Source of the DNA: Hyphobacterium indicum
GTDB lineage: Bacteria > Pseudomonadota > Alphaproteobacteria > Caulobacterales > Maricaulaceae
Assembly: GCF_003129605.1 (NCBI RefSeq)
Contig: NZ_QBDX01000004.1
Span: 310,001 to 374,000, forward strand
DNA: 64,000 nt
Direction of reading: 5' to 3'
Part shown: in pieces, positions 9,361-18,393 of the stretch
Position numbering within the stretch: position 1 is the stretch's first letter
How the letters are laid out: each line of letters begins with the position of its first letter
Position numbers and translations under genes: made by a program
The notes under the pieces: model-generated
The model's input: the letters and a program-made list of their open reading frames with translations, nothing else
Told to the model about the DNA's origin: nothing
Database searches by the model: none

Positions 9361-11139
9361 TTAGAATGCCTCCGCTTCGAGCGCCATCATGGAGGCGGCA
9401 CCCGCCTTCACCTTGGCCAGATGCATGCCGCCTTCCGGGACCCAGCGGTCGAGGAAATAGCGGCCGGTTGCGAGTTTGGTGGAATAGAAGGAATCGGACG
9501 CATCGCCCGCTTCCGCGGCCTTCGCCATCAGCCCCCACATATAGGTGAGGCAGGTCAGGCCGAAGAGCTGCAGATAGTCATGGCTGGACGCGCCCGCATT
9601 GTTGAAGTCCTTGAGCCCGTTCTCGACCAGCCAGTCGGTCGCTTCCTTCAGCTGCGCCTTGACCGCGGCCACCGCGTCGAGGAAGGGCTGTGTCGCATCT
9701 GATCCGCTGGACGCGGCAAAGGCATCCAGCTCGGCGAAGAAGGAATTGATCGGGCGCATGCCATTCATGGCCAGCTTGCGGCCGACCAGGTCCAGCGCCT
9801 GGATTCCGTTCGTGCCTTCATAGATGAGGGTGATGCGCGCATCGCGCAGGAACTGGCTCATCCCCCATTCCTCGACATAGCCGGAACCGCCAAAGACCTG
9901 CAGGCCGTTGGAGACGGACAAAAAGCCCTTGTCGGTCAGATAGGCCTTTACGATCGGGGTCAGCAGCGACATGTAATCACCGGACTTTTCGCGCTGTTCC
10001 GGATCGTCGGACTTTTCTTCCAGATCGCCATGCAGCGCCGTCCACGAAACCAGGCAGCGCGCCGCTTCGACAAAGCATTTCTGATCCATCAGCATGCGCC
10101 GCACATCCGGATGCACGATGATCGGATCGGCCGGGCCATCAGCATTTTTCGGCCCCGTCAGCGACCGGCCCTGCAGGCGGTCCTTCGCGAAGGCCAGCGA
10201 GTTCTGATAGGCGACCTCGCCCACGGCCAGACCCTGCAGGCCCACGCCGAGGCGCGCCTCGTTCATCATGACAAACATGATCTTGAGGCCCTTGTTTTCC
10301 TCGCCGACCAGCCAGCCGGTCGCCTCGTCATAATTCATCACGCAGGTGGCATTGCCGTGAATGCCCATCTTTTCTTCCAGACCGCCGCATTCCAGCGAAT
10401 TGCGGGTGCCCGGATTGCCTTCGTCATCAAGAATGTGCTTGGGCACGACAAACAGCGAAATGCCCTTCACCCCGTCCGGCGCACCTTCAATGCGGGCCAG
10501 GACAAGGTGAATGATGTTTCCGGCCAGATCATGCTCGCCGGAGGAAATCCAGATTTTCTGGCCGGAGATTTTATAGCTGCCATCGCCATTCGGCACCGCC
10601 TTGGTCCGCAACAGGCCCAGATCGGTTCCGCAATGCGGCTCGGTCAGATTCATCGTTCCGGTCCATTCCCCGGAGATCATTTTCGGCAGATACATCTGTT
10701 TTTGCGCTTCCGAGCCGCCGGCCAACAGGGCGCGCACCGCGCCACCCGTGAGGCCCGGATACATGCCGAAAGCCATATTGGCCGAGGACGTCATTTCGCC
10801 GGTGGCAAGCCCCAGCACCTGCGGCAGACCCTGACCGCCATATTCCTGCGGCTGCGACAGCCCCATCCAGCCGGCTTCGGCAAATTGCGTGTAAGCGTCC
10901 TTGAAGCCTTCCGGCGTCGTCACCGACCCGTCATCATGACGGGTGCAGCCCTGTGTATCGCCAATGCGGTTGAGCGGGGCCAGCACCTGCTCGGAGACTT
11001 TCGCCGCCTCTTCCAGAATGGCGTCCACCGTATCGGCATCGGCATCGGCAAAACCGGGCAGATTGCCATACTGCGACATGTTCAGAACATCATGCAGGAC
11101 GAATTTATAATCGCGTGTCGGGGCAGTATAGACAGGCAT
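9361..11139 (-). CDS. acyl-CoA dehydrogenase of the large DmdC-like type
   Basis: At 592 residues this is longer than classical acyl-CoA dehydrogenases because of N- and C-terminal extensions, as in the DmdC/FadE5-like group. Visible motifs are the N-terminal SQYGNLPGF, the FAD/substrate loop TMNLTEPHCGTDLGLLRT, and the flavin-domain element QVFGGSGYVEEWGMSQFLRDAR followed by IYEGTNGIQALDLVGRKL. The C-terminal about 120 residues form the extra helical domain. The family includes 3-methylmercaptopropionyl-CoA dehydrogenase, but operon context argues for ordinary fatty acyl-CoA oxidation. It lies 20 bases downstream of the MerR gene. Confidence 0.92.
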   Translation of the reverse strand: MPVYTAPTRDYKFVLHDVLNMSQYGNLPGFADADADTVDAILEEAAKVSEQVLAPLNRIGDTQGCTRHDDGSVTTPEGFKDAYTQFAEAGWMGLSQPQEYGGQGLPQVLGLATGEMTSSANMAFGMYPGLTGGAVRALLAGGSEAQKQMYLPKMISGEWTGTMNLTEPHCGTDLGLLRTKAVPNGDGSYKISGQKIWISSGEHDLAGNIIHLVLARIEGAPDGVKGISLFVVPKHILDDEGNPGTRNSLECGGLEEKMGIHGNATCVMNYDEATGWLVGEENKGLKIMFVMMNEARLGVGLQGLAVGEVAYQNSLAFAKDRLQGRSLTGPKNADGPADPIIVHPDVRRMLMDQKCFVEAARCLVSWTALHGDLEEKSDDPEQREKSGDYMSLLTPIVKAYLTDKGFLSVSNGLQVFGGSGYVEEWGMSQFLRDARITLIYEGTNGIQALDLVGRKLAMNGMRPINSFFAELDAFAASSGSDATQPFLDAVAAVKAQLKEATDWLVENGLKDFNNAGASSHDYLQLFGLTCLTYMWGLMAKAAEAGDASDSFYSTKLATGRYFLDRWVPEGGMHLAKVKAGAASMMALEAEAF

Positions 11140-11159
11140 CAGGACCTCTCCCTTGAAAA

Positions 11160-11684
11160 TCAGGTCTGGGTTTCGTGAGAGCCCGGTTCGGGCGATGCGC
11201 CCGTCCAGACATTCATGCGGGCCGCCGCCAGCGCTTCAAAAGCGCGGGCCCGGTGTTTGATTTCATCGGTGGGTTCACGATTGGCCAGCCGGTCTTCCAG
11301 CCAGGTGCGCCCGGCCTCCAGCTCGGCAATCGCCGCATCAATATCCTCACGCTGGTGGTTCAGCGCATCAATGCGGTCATGGAAACGCTCCAGCATATCG
11401 GTCAGGGCAGACGGATCCTGCGTGGTGATGGCTTCCATATCCAGCATCTCGCGGATTTCATCGAGCGAGAAGCCGACGCGCTTGCCGCGCAGGATCAGCA
11501 CCAGGCGGGCGCGGTCGGCAATCGAATACACGCGTGATGCGCCTTTCCGTCCCGGATTGAGCAGACCCTTCTGCTCGTAAAAGCGCAGCGTGCGCGCCGT
11601 AACATCAAATTCGGCAGCCAGATCGCGGATGGTGAATTCGCTTTTGATGATGCAGTCCTCCCGTGAGAGGTGAATGTGACTCAC
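11160..11684 (-). CDS. MerR-family regulator of the beta-oxidation operon
   Basis: About 174 residues. An N-terminal winged helix (FTIRDLAAEFDVTARTLRFYEQ, then KGLLNPGRKG and the wing around RVYSIADRARL) precedes a long coiled-coil dimerisation helix (DMLERFHDRIDALNHQREDI). The N-terminal form is that of the regulators found ahead of branched-chain and fatty-acid degradation genes (LiuR-like), so it probably senses an acyl-CoA or pathway metabolite. The start is uncertain: no ATG exists in a sensible position. I use the in-frame GTG at 11684. A GGGAGGA motif sits ideally before ATC ATC AAA further in. It heads the operon and probably regulates itself through the site at 11686. Confidence 0.88.
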   Translation of the reverse strand: MSHIHLSREDCIIKSEFTIRDLAAEFDVTARTLRFYEQKGLLNPGRKGASRVYSIADRARLVLILRGKRVGFSLDEIREMLDMEAITTQDPSALTDMLERFHDRIDALNHQREDIDAAIAELEAGRTWLEDRLANREPTDEIKHRARAFEALAAARMNVWTGASPEPGSHETQT

Positions 11685-11685
11685 C

Positions 11686-11714
11686 TTTACGCGAACGTCA
11701 ACGTCAACTTTATG
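11686..11714. promoter_or_regulatory. MerR-type operator and promoter between the beta-oxidation operon and the secreted acidic protein gene
   Basis: The plus strand shows TTTACG-CGAA-CGTCAA (a TTKACG-N4-CGTMAA dyad) followed by a second CGTCAA, so that CGTCAA occurs twice head to tail. Similar ACGT-rich dyads are known for LiuR-type MerR regulators. TTTACG (11686-11691) and TTTATG (11709-11714), 17 bases apart, could be the -35 and -10 of the plus-strand gene, with the dyad between them. Confidence 0.55.
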
Positions 11715-11795
11715 ACATTTCCTAACCGGCTGGCAGTGTTGACCAATCAGCGCTGCAGGCTTGTGTCCGGGTGGCTGCAGATGGATAACGTCGCC

Positions 11796-13985
11796 ATGAA
11801 ACGCTTCCTCACCCCCCTCGCCGCCCTTGTTTTCGCCGCCCCCGTCTGGGCCCAGGACGAGGCCGCCGGCTCGGCAACAGATGCCACTGACGGTCCGGCG
11901 CAATCGGATATCGCAGACCTGCTCGAGCTTCTCGATGCCGACGCCGCAGAAACATCTGCCGGAGACGATGAGGACGCCGCAGGCGGGCTCTCGCTGCGCG
12001 GCGATGATGGCAGCGAACTGGAGATTCCGGCCGCGGGTCCCGGAGACGAGGCATCAGGCGGGGACGCGCCGGCCGATGCACCGGAAGATTCCGGCAGCGG
12101 CAGCGCGGCAGCGGAAACAGGCGACGCGCAGGACGCGTCAGAAAATGACTCGGAGCCAGCCGAAGACAGTGCAGACGACAGCGTAGACGGCACCGATCCG
12201 GCCGATGAAACGGCAGAGATTGAAGCCCCCGGACCTGACGGGGAGGCGCCCGCGGAAGACGCCGCTGAGGATGCCCCCCGAACATCCACTAATGCAGAGG
12301 AAGAATCCGGTACCGGGACCGCAGATGACAGCGATCCTGTGGACGGAGCTGAAACGGCAATCGCCGAACCGTCAGCGCTGGCGCTGACGCCCGCCACCCC
12401 CTTCCTGACCAGCACACAATATCTGGAGCTTCGTCCCGAAAGCACCGGAGAAGCGCTGCAGCTCGTCTGGTCGGTCCGGCGCGAAAACGCCGAGGGCGAA
12501 ACCCTGGGGGACGCGGCCACCCGGACACTCGTCATTGCCCCCGGCTTTGTCCGCGACGAATCTCCGAACTCGGTTTCCGTCTATGACTTTCTGACCAGCC
12601 GCCATCTCGAAATCGACCCCGATGCCGGCACGATGACCAACATCGCCTTTGCCGCCGAGGTTCGCCGCCGTCTCGACACCTATCTCGGCCTGTCACAAGG
12701 GGGACGCCTGAGCGATATACCGCTCGGGCCGGACCGCTCCTTCCATCGTTTCTGGTTGGAGGCGGCCATGGGAATCCGCCGCGAGCCGGCCGCCCTGACC
12801 CGCGCGTATGGTGACGGCGTCCTGACGGTTGAGCGTAATGGCGGCGAGACGGTGCTGTCCGCACGGTTCGATGTCGGCGATCTGGCCGGCGCCGATGCGG
12901 ATGCCGGCAACGCTCCGGAATCCACAGAAGCAGAAGCAGACCAAACCGGTCCCGTCAGTATCAGCGACGCTGCACGTCCGGTCGACCTCTCATCCGGGGA
13001 ATCCGTGGTGTTTGATCTGTCGCAGGCGGCCAGCCCGATCAATCTCCAGGCCGGTGACGCTGCGATCAATTATCCGGACGGCAATCCGGCCGAACAGGCT
13101 CAGGCCGAATTGTTGCGCCGCTGGATGCGCCATGCCCTGCCGGTTCACCCTGACGCGCTCGGCGCGCTGGAAGGGGCGCCCCGCATTCCGGAAGAGTTTG
13201 CCTTTTTCGTCGTCAGCCCGGAAAGCCCGGATGGCCGCCGCGAAATCTGGACTTTGCAATCGGTTGACGCGGTCGAGCCGGGTCTGCGTCTGGCGCCCGG
13301 TCTGGCACCGGCCTATACCGGCCGCGATTTGATCGCTGATCGGCTGGTGCCTGCCGCCCGGTCGGCCATTGAGGACGGCTATTCGGCTGATCAGCAGCGT
13401 TTCCTGGACGAGCTCGAAGCCCACCGCGCCAGAGGAGATTTTGTCCGCGCCTATCTCGTCAGCCTGCAGGAGCTGAACCATAACGGCGCCTGTCCACCCG
13501 CCGCGCAGTCCGCCCTCCGGCCGGTCTGTGCAGAGGTGAGCGGTTTGATTGCCGCCGGTCTGGGCGATTCCGCTTTTGAACAATTATTCGGCCTGATTGC
13601 CGGTCCTGTGGGAACCGGAAACGAGCAGATGGTCGAGGCGATGGCCCCCTATCGCGGCGATGACAATCTGGCCGGTGCCGCCGCCCGCGTGCTGACAGCC
13701 AAGGCGCTGCTGGCCTGGGCGGCGCGCGACCCTGAAGGCCCGCCCGGGGATTTGTCGCCCTTTGATCTGTTTGCCGAAGCCATCGAGCTGGATCCCGCTG
13801 CCAGCGGCGTCTGGTGGGAAACCGGCAATGCCTTGCTCGTCCTGCGTGACCCGCTGTCGGGCTGGACGGTCTTCGATACCGGCCGCTCTGTGCTGCCCGA
13901 AGGCGAAGCCGGCTTGCTGCAACAGGCGGCCGTACTGGAAGACCGGTTGCGCACGCTGGCACCTGAATTCTTCCTGCCGCGCTAG
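11796..13985 (+). CDS. large secreted protein with acidic low-complexity N-terminal half; function unknown
   Basis: About 729 residues. It begins with a typical Sec signal peptide (MKRFLTPLAALVFAAPVWAQ). About 170 residues follow that are very rich in Asp, Glu, Ala, Ser and Pro and probably disordered. A globular part follows (from about ALALTPATPFLTSTQYLELR), with two beta-rich segments separated by another acidic patch, and a C-terminal helical, TPR-like region (ELDPAASGVWWETGNALLVL) ending in FLPR. The ATG at 11796 is chosen because it gives the signal peptide; an ATG at 11781 is possible. No family is recognised. It is divergent from the MerR operon and may share its control region. Confidence 0.78.
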   Translation: MKRFLTPLAALVFAAPVWAQDEAAGSATDATDGPAQSDIADLLELLDADAAETSAGDDEDAAGGLSLRGDDGSELEIPAAGPGDEASGGDAPADAPEDSGSGSAAAETGDAQDASENDSEPAEDSADDSVDGTDPADETAEIEAPGPDGEAPAEDAAEDAPRTSTNAEEESGTGTADDSDPVDGAETAIAEPSALALTPATPFLTSTQYLELRPESTGEALQLVWSVRRENAEGETLGDAATRTLVIAPGFVRDESPNSVSVYDFLTSRHLEIDPDAGTMTNIAFAAEVRRRLDTYLGLSQGGRLSDIPLGPDRSFHRFWLEAAMGIRREPAALTRAYGDGVLTVERNGGETVLSARFDVGDLAGADADAGNAPESTEAEADQTGPVSISDAARPVDLSSGESVVFDLSQAASPINLQAGDAAINYPDGNPAEQAQAELLRRWMRHALPVHPDALGALEGAPRIPEEFAFFVVSPESPDGRREIWTLQSVDAVEPGLRLAPGLAPAYTGRDLIADRLVPAARSAIEDGYSADQQRFLDELEAHRARGDFVRAYLVSLQELNHNGACPPAAQSALRPVCAEVSGLIAAGLGDSAFEQLFGLIAGPVGTGNEQMVEAMAPYRGDDNLAGAAARVLTAKALLAWAARDPEGPPGDLSPFDLFAEAIELDPAASGVWWETGNALLVLRDPLSGWTVFDTGRSVLPEGEAGLLQQAAVLEDRLRTLAPEFFLPR

Positions 13986-14082
13986 GGCTCTGGTCTTAAG
14001 ACATCTTTACCCGGGATTAACCGAAACCGCAGTCATTAACGGATTGTGTGGCTGTCGGCCTGCGCTGCGTTGCTGTTAGACC

Positions 14083-14172
14083 TGTGGATATACCATATCT
14101 TGAGGGTCTGTGGTTGGTTTACACAAGATTAACCAGTCAGCTAGCGTGGGATATCGGAATGGAGTGCGATTC
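14083..14172 (+). promoter_or_regulatory. podJ-like upstream region with DnaA-box-like and GANTC sites
   Basis: The 190-base gap ahead of the PodJ-like gene contains TGTGGATAT (14083-14091), one mismatch from a consensus DnaA box, and GATTC (14168-14172), a CcrM GANTC site just before the start codon. GATTAACC occurs twice, near 14013 and near 14126. In Caulobacter podJ is a known DnaA and GcrA target, so these sites fit cell-cycle control. The promoter itself cannot be placed. Confidence 0.5.
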
Positions 14173-14175
14173 GTC

Positions 14176-17100
14176 ATGTCCTCGGCGGGACCCTGGAGTG
14201 TCAAAGGTATAGACCCCCGCGCCCGCGCCCGCGCCAAAACCGCAGCGCGCCGGGAAGGCATGACGCTGGGCGAATGGCTGAACACCGTCATTCTGGATTC
14301 CGGCCCCGACCGCGATGGCGAACCCCGCTGGGAGTCCAATCTCGAGAGCTATCCGGGCTTTGGCAGCCGCAGCGATGAGGGCGACGCCCTGCTGCGCGGC
14401 ATGGTCGAGCGTCTGACCGAACGCATTGAATCCACCGAACAGCATTCCGCCAGTTTCCTGAACGAGGTCGACCGCTCGATTTCCGATCTCGCCGAGCGCG
14501 TCGAGACCACCGATCAGACCATCCGTCAGGACCAGCAGAAGACGCGCGAACTGGCCGAGGCCGCCCGGTCCGCGGCAGAGGCGCTGGCCCTGCGCGTCAA
14601 ACGCATCGAGGACGCGGGAGGCACAGCTGACCCGCAAACCCTGAAGACGTTCGAATCCGCTTTCGGCAAGCTCGCAGCGCGCGTTTTCCGTAACGAGAAT
14701 GACAGCCTGCGCTCGGCGGAAATCATGCAGTCCGCGCTGGAGGAATTCGGCGAGGCCACCGAGACGGCGACCGTCTCGCTCCAGAAGCGTATCGAAGCCA
14801 TCGAGGCGGGCCAGAACCGTCTGAGCGACGATCTGCGCAAGACCGCTGGGCGCACGCAAGGCACAGGTCAGGTCCTGCAGGGCCTGCACACGACCGCCGA
14901 CCGCCTGCGCCGCCGGATCGAGGATACCGAGCGCCTGACCAATGATGCGGCCAGCGCCTTCGAGCAATCCGTGGCCCGCATTGATGCCCGCCTGCGCTCG
15001 CTCGAAAGCCGGCCCTTCTCCACCGATACCGGAGATCTGGACCGCCGCTTCGATCTTTTGTCCGACGAGCTGGCCCGCGTCGTTGCCGACACACGGGCGC
15101 AAGTGGCGCGCGAACTGGAGGACGCGGTTTCCGAACCGCGCGTCGAACGCCTCGAGCGCGCCCTGAAAACCGCGGAAACGCGCATTGCCGCTGCCGAGAC
15201 CTCGCATTCGGAATCGCTGAGCCGGATCGGCCTCGAAATCACCCGCCTCGCCCGCGTCATGGACGACCGCATCAGCGAGAGCGAGAAGAAAGCCGAAGCC
15301 CTCCACAATACCGACAGGGCCGACCGCGAGCTGGCGCAGCGTTTCGACTCCGTGCGCGCGGAAAACCGCGAAGCCATCCGCAAACTGGGCGATGACGTGT
15401 CCGCGCTCGGCCAGTCCCTGAATGCGCGCGTCGAGAAAAGCGAAAGCCGCGCCGCCGAAGCCATCGAGACGGCCACAAAGTCGATGTCCGAAGCGGTGGC
15501 CCGGCTGGAAGAACGCCAGACCGCCAGGGCCCAGGAAAGCGATCTCGAAGAGCGCCTGCGCCAATCCGAGGAGCGCACGGCGAAGCGCATCGAGGATGCA
15601 ATCGGCGGCATTTCCGAACGGCTGGAACAAGCCCGTGCGGAAACCGCGGAAAGCCTGTCACCGGTGCAACGCGCCATGAATGCGCTGGCCGACCGGCTGG
15701 AAGCCATCGAGAACCGCCATGTGGAAGAAGAGGCCGCACCCGAGCCTCAGCCCGAACCTGCCCCGGCGATGCGCCAGCCCGCTTATGACGAGCCGGATTT
15801 CGACACCCCCCTGCCCCCGCCACCGGACGCGGAAACACCGCCGGGCTTTGACGAAGACGAGGTCGATGACCCCTTCATCATCGCCGAGGCCGCCACACCG
15901 CCATCGCGTGCGCCGGTCCGGGAAGCGGAGGATGATGAATTCCTGATCGACGAGCGGACCCTGGACGCGGAAGTCGCGGCAGCGCAGCCCCGGTCGCGCG
16001 CGCCGGACCGGCCCGGCCGTGGCCCGTCAGCCGATACCGGCATGATCCTGCAGCCGATGGAGCCGGTCGATGAGCCGGTGCGTCAACAGCGCCCCCGCCC
16101 ACAGCAGAGCCAACAGCCACAACAGTCAGCACCGAAATCGCGGGCCCCGCTGGGAGCCACCGCCGATGCCGATTTCCTGGCAGCGGCGCGCAGCCGCACG
16201 CGCGGCGACCGCTCATCCAGCTTTGATCCCTATGTCACCGAAAGCAGCGAAAGCGGAAACGGCCGCACCATCATGATCGCGGCCAGCGTGCTCGGCTTCC
16301 TCGCCATCGCCTCCGCGGCCGGCATGTTGCTGTACGACAATTTCAACCGCGAGCCGGCCAGCGCCGCCGAAGCCCTGTCATCCGAAGTGCTGGGCGATCT
16401 CCCTGCCGCCGGCGGACCGGACAGAATCGGGGCCGGGGAAACCCGCGATACGAGCGAGCCTGCCGCAACGCCTGCGGCCACACCGCCGGAAGAGTCAGCT
16501 GCGCCGGAAGAAGACGTCACGCCCGCGCCGCAACAGACCGCCGCACGGGATGTCCCGGAACCAACGGCTCCCGCACGCGAGGCGGATCTGCAATCGGCAT
16601 CCCCCGCACAAACACCGTCCGCCGAACCGGTTGTTGTGACCCTGCCCACCTTGCAGCAGGCCGCTGCATCCGGTGATCCGGTGGCGCGCTATCTCCTCGG
16701 CGAACAGCGCCTGTCGAGCGGCGATGTGGCCGGGGCAGCCGCCCTGATCCGCCGCGCCGCCGAGCAGAATGTGCCCGCCGCCCAGTACCGCTATGCCAAG
16801 CTTCTGGAACGCGGCGAAGGCGTGGAGCAGGACCTGCCCGCCGCGCGTCAATGGACGCGCCGCGCCGCCGAAGCCGGCCACCGCCGCGCCATGCACAATC
16901 TCGGTGTCATGTTTGCCACCGGATCGGGCGGCGAGGAAAATCTCGATGAGGCCGCACACTGGTTCGAGGAAGCCGCGCTGCACGGTTTGACGGATTCACA
17001 ATTCAATCTCGCCGTCCTGTTCCAGCAGGGCCAGGGCATGCCGCAAAGCGATGCCGACGCCTATGCCTGGTTCTCGATTGCCGCGGCCGGTGGCGACAGC

Positions 17101-17445
17101 GGTGCCGGCGAGCAGGCCGCCGCGATTGCGCCCACCCTGGATCCGTCCGTGCGGGCACAGGCCGACCAGATCGTCTCCAGCTTCACGCCCCGGCCTTTCG
17201 ACGCCGAGATCAATGGCCAGTACAGCCGCAATTGGGGGGCAACCATCACCCTCGACACCGAGCTGATTGCCTCCGCCCAGAGCCTGCTCAACGCGCTCGG
17301 CTATGAGGCCGGTCAGGCCGACGGACAGCCGGGCCCTCGTACCGAGGCCGCGGTCCGCGCCTTCCAGACAGACCGGGGTCTGCCGGTGACCGGCATAATC
17401 GATCCAGCCTTGATCGGGCGCCTGGAAAACGCCCGCTCAGGTTAG
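14176..17445 (+). CDS. podJ: PodJ-like polar localisation protein: coiled coil, one TM, Sel1 repeats, peptidoglycan-binding domain
   Basis: A 1089-residue protein. The N terminus GPWSVKGIDPRARARAKTAARR...LGEWLN (residues 5-39) is the signature of this group. Residues about 60-560 are coiled-coil-forming, rich in Glu, Ala, Arg and Ser. An acidic Pro-rich linker follows (570-690). A single membrane span lies at about 696-718 (TIMIAASVLGFLAIASAAGM), so the N-terminal part is cytoplasmic. The periplasmic part has a Pro/Ala-rich linker, four or so Sel1 repeats (about 830-985) and a C-terminal peptidoglycan-binding domain ending in GLPVTGIIDPALIGRL. The architecture matches Caulobacter PodJ, which organises polar development. 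The ATG at 14176 is taken; 22 further upstream codons are open. Confidence 0.85.
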   Translation: MSSAGPWSVKGIDPRARARAKTAARREGMTLGEWLNTVILDSGPDRDGEPRWESNLESYPGFGSRSDEGDALLRGMVERLTERIESTEQHSASFLNEVDRSISDLAERVETTDQTIRQDQQKTRELAEAARSAAEALALRVKRIEDAGGTADPQTLKTFESAFGKLAARVFRNENDSLRSAEIMQSALEEFGEATETATVSLQKRIEAIEAGQNRLSDDLRKTAGRTQGTGQVLQGLHTTADRLRRRIEDTERLTNDAASAFEQSVARIDARLRSLESRPFSTDTGDLDRRFDLLSDELARVVADTRAQVARELEDAVSEPRVERLERALKTAETRIAAAETSHSESLSRIGLEITRLARVMDDRISESEKKAEALHNTDRADRELAQRFDSVRAENREAIRKLGDDVSALGQSLNARVEKSESRAAEAIETATKSMSEAVARLEERQTARAQESDLEERLRQSEERTAKRIEDAIGGISERLEQARAETAESLSPVQRAMNALADRLEAIENRHVEEEAAPEPQPEPAPAMRQPAYDEPDFDTPLPPPPDAETPPGFDEDEVDDPFIIAEAATPPSRAPVREAEDDEFLIDERTLDAEVAAAQPRSRAPDRPGRGPSADTGMILQPMEPVDEPVRQQRPRPQQSQQPQQSAPKSRAPLGATADADFLAAARSRTRGDRSSSFDPYVTESSESGNGRTIMIAASVLGFLAIASAAGMLLYDNFNREPASAAEALSSEVLGDLPAAGGPDRIGAGETRDTSEPAATPAATPPEESAAPEEDVTPAPQQTAARDVPEPTAPAREADLQSASPAQTPSAEPVVVTLPTLQQAAASGDPVARYLLGEQRLSSGDVAGAAALIRRAAEQNVPAAQYRYAKLLERGEGVEQDLPAARQWTRRAAEAGHRRAMHNLGVMFATGSGGEENLDEAAHWFEEAALHGLTDSQFNLAVLFQQGQGMPQSDADAYAWFSIAAAGGDSGAGEQAAAIAPTLDPSVRAQADQIVSSFTPRPFDAEINGQYSRNWGATITLDTELIASAQSLLNALGYEAGQADGQPGPRTEAAVRAFQTDRGLPVTGIIDPALIGRLENARSG

Positions 17446-17457
17446 GGCCGGCGGGCG

Positions 17458-18393
17458 ATGCAGATCTACCTGCCAATCGCCGAAATTTCGGTCAATATCT
17501 TCCTCCTGCTCGGTCTTGGCCTCGGCATCGGCTTTCTGTCCGGCATGTTCGGCGTCGGTGGCGGCTTCCTGATGACGCCGCTGCTGATCTTCATCGGTAT
17601 CCCCCCGGCCGTCGCCGTCTCGACCGAAGCCAACCAGATCGTTGCCTCGTCGTCTTCGGGCGCGCTGGCGCACTGGCGGCGCAAGACGCTGGACATCAAG
17701 ATGGGCCTGCTCCTGCTGGTGGGAGGGGCCTCGGGCTCCATCGCCGGGGTCCAGCTCTTCTCCTTCTTGCGAAGTCTCGGCCAGATCGATCTCATCATCT
17801 CGCTCTGCTATGTCGGCTTCCTCGGCATCATTGGCGGGCTGATGTTCATCGAGAGTGTCGGCGCCGTCCTGCGCCGCAACCGCGCCCGGCATGCCAGCCA
17901 GCCGGTTTCGAAACGCCGCAAACGCCGCCTGATCGACCGCCTGCCCTTCAAGACCCGCTTTCCGGCCTCCGGGCTCTACCTGTCGGTCATTCCGCCGATC
18001 ATCATCGGCTTTTTCGTCGGCACGCTGGCGGCGATCATGGGTGTGGGCGGCGGCTTCATCATGGTCCCGGCCATGATCTATATCCTGCGCATGCCGACCA
18101 GTGTCGTGGTCGGCACATCGCTCTTCCAGATCCTCTTTGTCACCGCGTTGACCACCTTCCTGCAATCCGCGCAGAACCAGACGGTGGACATCGTCCTGGC
18201 GCTTCTGCTGATCGTCGGCGGGGTCATCGGCGCCCAATTCGGCGCGCGCGCCGGCCGCCATGTGAAGGCCGAGGAATTGCGCATTGCCCTGGCGCTGATG
18301 GTGCTGGCCGTCTGCACCAAGCTGGGCTGGGATCTGGTCGCCACCCCTGCCGACCTGTTCGCCATCCTGCCACTGAGGGAGGGGGGACATTGA
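17458..18393 (+). CDS. TauE/SafE-family (DUF81) membrane permease
   Basis: A 311-residue polytopic inner-membrane protein with about eight hydrophobic segments in two homologous halves. Each half has the family's glycine motif: GFLSGMFGVGGGFLMTPLL near residue 22 and GTLAAIMGVGGGFIMVPAM near residue 190, separated by a basic cytoplasmic loop (KRRKRRL). The family exports sulfite, sulfoacetate and other small anions. The gene begins 12 bases after the podJ stop and its TGA overlaps the TTG start of the next gene. Linkage to the TIGR02186-type protein is a recurrent pairing in alphaproteobacteria. The substrate is not known. Confidence 0.9.
   Translation: MQIYLPIAEISVNIFLLLGLGLGIGFLSGMFGVGGGFLMTPLLIFIGIPPAVAVSTEANQIVASSSSGALAHWRRKTLDIKMGLLLLVGGASGSIAGVQLFSFLRSLGQIDLIISLCYVGFLGIIGGLMFIESVGAVLRRNRARHASQPVSKRRKRRLIDRLPFKTRFPASGLYLSVIPPIIIGFFVGTLAAIMGVGGGFIMVPAMIYILRMPTSVVVGTSLFQILFVTALTTFLQSAQNQTVDIVLALLLIVGGVIGAQFGARAGRHVKAEELRIALALMVLAVCTKLGWDLVATPADLFAILPLREGGH

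Noticed and set aside
11670-11795. Upstream start for the acidic secreted protein at 11670.
   Set aside because: It would put 42 residues before a perfect signal peptide and overlap the MerR operator.
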